DNA of 31,829 nucleotides from the NCBI RefSeq assembly GCF_001186125.1, contig NW_014040555.1, positions 33,092 to 64,920 on the forward strand, given 5' to 3'. The position numbers were made by a program, and so were the translations under genes. Below the pieces are notes generated by a model. It worked only from the letters and a program-made list of their open reading frames with translations, had not been told where the DNA came from and did not search any database. The stretch's first letter is position 1; each line of letters starts with the position of its first letter. Positions 30,811-31,829 of the stretch are shown in pieces. The stretch comes from Sphaeroforma arctica JP610. Lineage: Eukaryota; Opisthokonta; Ichthyosporea; Ichthyophonida.

Positions 30811-31139
30811 GCGGTGTATTTATTCTTATATTTGATTGTCTACTTGGTCTACAAATAATTCACCTCGTGTGAATTAACTGTAAACTAATTCTAACTCCAC
30901 ACTGATAGTGGTTTAAGGGGACTTTTACTACACTCCCCTCAAGCTCAAGCGTCACCAGTGATTGAAGAGCTTCAAAATAAATGACCTCTTAAACTATTGA
31001 AAATTAAACATATAAAACTAGTAGTGTAAATTAAACAAAACATATATATATATAAACTAGTGAAAATACTTCTGCTGAGTAAGTTCGTGCCTTGGAAACT
31101 GGTCTTTTGAACCATCCCGGCTGTGCTGGTATATTTTCA
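30788..31139 (-). repeat. Putative LTR shared by elements A and C
   Basis: It lies between the 3' end of element C (integrase, chromodomain, purine-rich tract) and the start of element A. On the minus strand it starts TGAAAATATACCAGCAC right after a GGGGGG tract and ends near a perfect hairpin at 30788-30810. About 350 bp, AT-rich, with a TA microsatellite near 31044-31054. Without a second copy in the window the edges are inferred from the tract and the TG start. Confidence 0.5.
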
Positions 31140-31207
31140 CCCCCCAAAAAGCTAGGGTATCCGCTGGTATGTTTTCACCCCCCCCATAAGCTAGGGTATC
31201 CGCTGGA
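31125..31207. repeat. Duplicated polypurine tract and LTR edge of element C
   Basis: Two tandem units of about 40 bp, each GCTGGTATRTTTTCAC followed by a C run, then AAGCTAGGGTATCCGCTGG. On the minus strand each is a G6-8 tract followed by TGAAAA, so the presumed tract-LTR junction is present twice. Confidence 0.75.
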
Positions 31208-31351
31208 GTTATACTCGCCTATAGGCTCGAGTTGTGGAATAGTCGTTCGTCTCTACACCGTGGTGAAATCTCACGAGGAGAGACAAACCCCGATCCGGAA
31301 GTAGATGATAGACATCTAGTATTCATCAACGTAACGTTGAAGTTATTGTTG

Positions 31352-31829
31352 TTATGCCGCTTTCTCCTTCTTTCGAGTTTCCTCGGCTTTGTGGTATGCA
31401 GCTATATCATTCGGATCGTCAAAAGCTTCGGCTGACTCCCAAGTTGGATCACCTTCCCGCCAGCGAACCAAGTATTCTGTATTCCCTGTGGAATCATTCT
31501 GTATATGTCGAATGATGTAACGGAACGAGGAACTATCCTGCCACATATGATCTTCTCAAGGCTTTTCGGTGGCTCTATGGACTAACCGCAAAAGTTTCAC
31601 TCTAACTGGTTTACCTTTGAAAGTATCTGGAAGTGAACCATCCTTGTTTGTCAGTTCATATCCTTGTCCCTGTCTGGCTTTGACAACGTATGGTCCAAAC
31701 ATTGGTCACATTGCTTTGGTTGTGCGACCTACGGGCCGTACCATTACCACATCCCCTGGTTGAAAGGCGATAAAATCGTAAGCATGGAGGCGGTCAAACT
31801 GCCTGGATAGTATGTCTGCGTATTTCTGC
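31352..31829 (-). mobile_element. Element C: chromovirus integrase C-terminus with chromodomain
   Basis: From the window edge the minus strand reads QFDRLHAYDFIAFQPGDVVM, then MFGPYVVKARQGQGYELTNK (the GPY/F module), then KPVRVKLLRLVHRA. Next comes a chromodomain with YIIRHIQND, TEYLVRWREGDPTWESAEAF and DIAAYH, ending in a basic tail. Chromodomains on the integrase direct insertion of chromoviruses toward modified chromatin. It is a fossil with at least one break in the part seen; the rest lies outside the window. Confidence 0.85.

Overview
The window is eukaryotic nuclear DNA, repeat-rich and about 43% G+C by eye. I found no intact host protein gene. The evidence for a eukaryote is: several Ty3/gypsy-type LTR retroelements, one with a chromodomain; a non-LTR (LINE) element; a P-superfamily DNA transposon with a THAP domain and spliceosomal-type introns (GTATGT...TACTAAT...CAG in one, GTATAA...TTTCAG in the other); and two tRNA genes with internal A/B boxes, intron-sized inserts and T6 Pol III stops. 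The species cannot be named from sequence alone. The composition fits a transposon-rich heterochromatic block of a protist, alga or early-diverging fungus/holozoan.

Layout, left to right. 1-1830: nothing recognisable. 1833-3670 (+): a very old Ty3/gypsy-like fossil (protease-like and RT traces) with an in-frame 50-codon tandem duplication. 3670-4740: no family recognised. 4740-8280 (-): a decayed LINE with AP endonuclease (GDFN) and reverse transcriptase (FVDD), preceded by possible ORF1 remains. 8413-8948: two near-identical tRNA-like genes facing each other as an inverted repeat. 8950-9937: nothing seen. 9938-13930 (-): a degenerate but nearly complete THAP/P-type transposase. 14040-14605: a solo LTR remnant. 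14722-16268 (+): short coding-like frames of unknown origin. 16470-18398 (-): a small LTR element with only gag, an assembly gap and an array of hairpins. 18410-18862 (+): a broken unknown ORF. 18863-19760: AT-rich, nothing seen.

Right-hand third: a nested LTR-element block, all on the minus strand. Element A (19760-22087 plus 30644-about 30780) is an old gag-protease-RT fragment. Element B (22088-30643) is an almost full-length 8.6 kb Ty3/gypsy element with two LTRs, gag, protease, RT, RNase H, integrase and an extreme G-rich polypurine tract. It sits inside the gag region of A and is flanked by a GTGA duplication. To the right, 30788-31139 looks like one LTR shared by A (as its 5' LTR) and by element C (as its 3' LTR). 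C contributes an integrase C-terminus and a chromodomain and runs off the window.

These parts do not cooperate in a pathway. The window records successive insertions: the left fossil is oldest, A/C, D and the solo LTR are intermediate, and B is youngest because its LTRs still match at roughly 95-97% by eye outside large indels. The most unusual items are the inverted tRNA-like pair with a poor anticodon stem, the intron-bearing P-type transposase, the TTAA-loop hairpin array with paired base changes, and the gag-like segment present inside the repeats of element D.
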